The notes below the pieces were generated by a model. It worked only from the letters and a program-made list of their open reading frames with translations. It did not search any database and was not told where the DNA came from. Shown here piece by piece: positions 61,278 to 61,296 of a DNA stretch of 61,296 nt (the first letter of the stretch is position 1; each line of letters opens with the position of its first letter). This DNA is from Pseudobutyrivibrio ruminis. Lineage in GTDB: Bacteria > Bacillota > Clostridia > Lachnospirales > Lachnospiraceae. The position numbers and the translations under genes were made by a program. The stretch is from contig NZ_SVET01000015.1 of NCBI RefSeq assembly GCF_015057245.1, forward strand, positions 1-61,296, written 5' to 3'.

Positions 61278-61296
61278 CCTAGTCAAATACGATTAT

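Overview
The window looks like a chromosomal segment of an anaerobic Gram-positive Clostridia species. Family Lachnospiraceae is the best fit, and a motile Butyrivibrio or Pseudobutyrivibrio-like organism is my inference. The grounds are low-to-moderate GC, strong GGAGG ribosome binding sites, a SCIFF peptide with its radical SAM maturase, a fused SecDF, many Cys-lipoproteins, several GGDEF proteins, a dCache chemoreceptor, and a maltodextrin ABC/LacI/MalQ locus. I see no rRNA, tRNA, CRISPR array, insertion sequence or prophage.

Layout. 1-4.1 kb: truncated efp, an orphan ChvE-like sugar-binding lipoprotein converging on a GGDEF sensor, and a CYTH protein. 4.1-8.5 kb: a GH13_18 phosphorylase with an unassigned P-loop kinase, then two related exported lipoproteins. 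8.6-12.9 kb: a PI-PLC, an 82-residue protein, a chemoreceptor and an orphan sugar-binding lipoprotein, all on one strand. 13-25.3 kb: two more GGDEF proteins, dapB, a cobalamin adenosyltransferase, typA, serS, secDF and the SCIFF pair. The serS-typA gap holds two unassigned long inverted-repeat structures. 25.3-34.3 kb: a lipoprotein FKBP/trigger-factor-like protein, the maltodextrin operon with its LacI regulator, and a divergent secreted DUF5722 protein that looks like a clan GH-A hydrolase.

34.5-51.5 kb is a cell-envelope region. It holds HtrA, GlmS, an LCP-family ligase and a divergent surface-polysaccharide cluster: initiating phosphotransferase, UDP-sugar pyrophosphorylase, five glycosyltransferases, a flippase and a GT-C/DUF2142-like membrane protein. 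GlmS and the pyrophosphorylase would supply UDP-HexNAc. The phosphotransferase would start the lipid-linked unit, the flippase would export it, and the LCP protein could attach the polymer to peptidoglycan.

51.5-59.5 kb is the most unusual part. An AgrC/AgrA-like GHKL kinase and LytTR regulator lie upstream of an 802-residue protein with six (plus one decayed) PG_binding_1 repeats and a C-terminal GH24-like lysozyme domain, but no visible signal peptide. A two-copy 20-bp direct repeat sits just upstream of its predicted promoter, where a LytTR activator would bind. It is followed by a membrane-anchored protein whose composition recalls extracytoplasmic lysozyme-inhibitor-like domains, then by a decayed lysozyme C-terminus joined to a second membrane-anchored protein, and finally by a scrambled graveyard of fragments of the first two genes. 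This array of live and dead copies is what a polymorphic lysozyme-effector/immunity locus would look like. That interpretation is my inference. The window closes with a VanY-like peptidase, a DUF3237 protein, an RlmI-type rRNA methyltransferase and a stack of hairpins.
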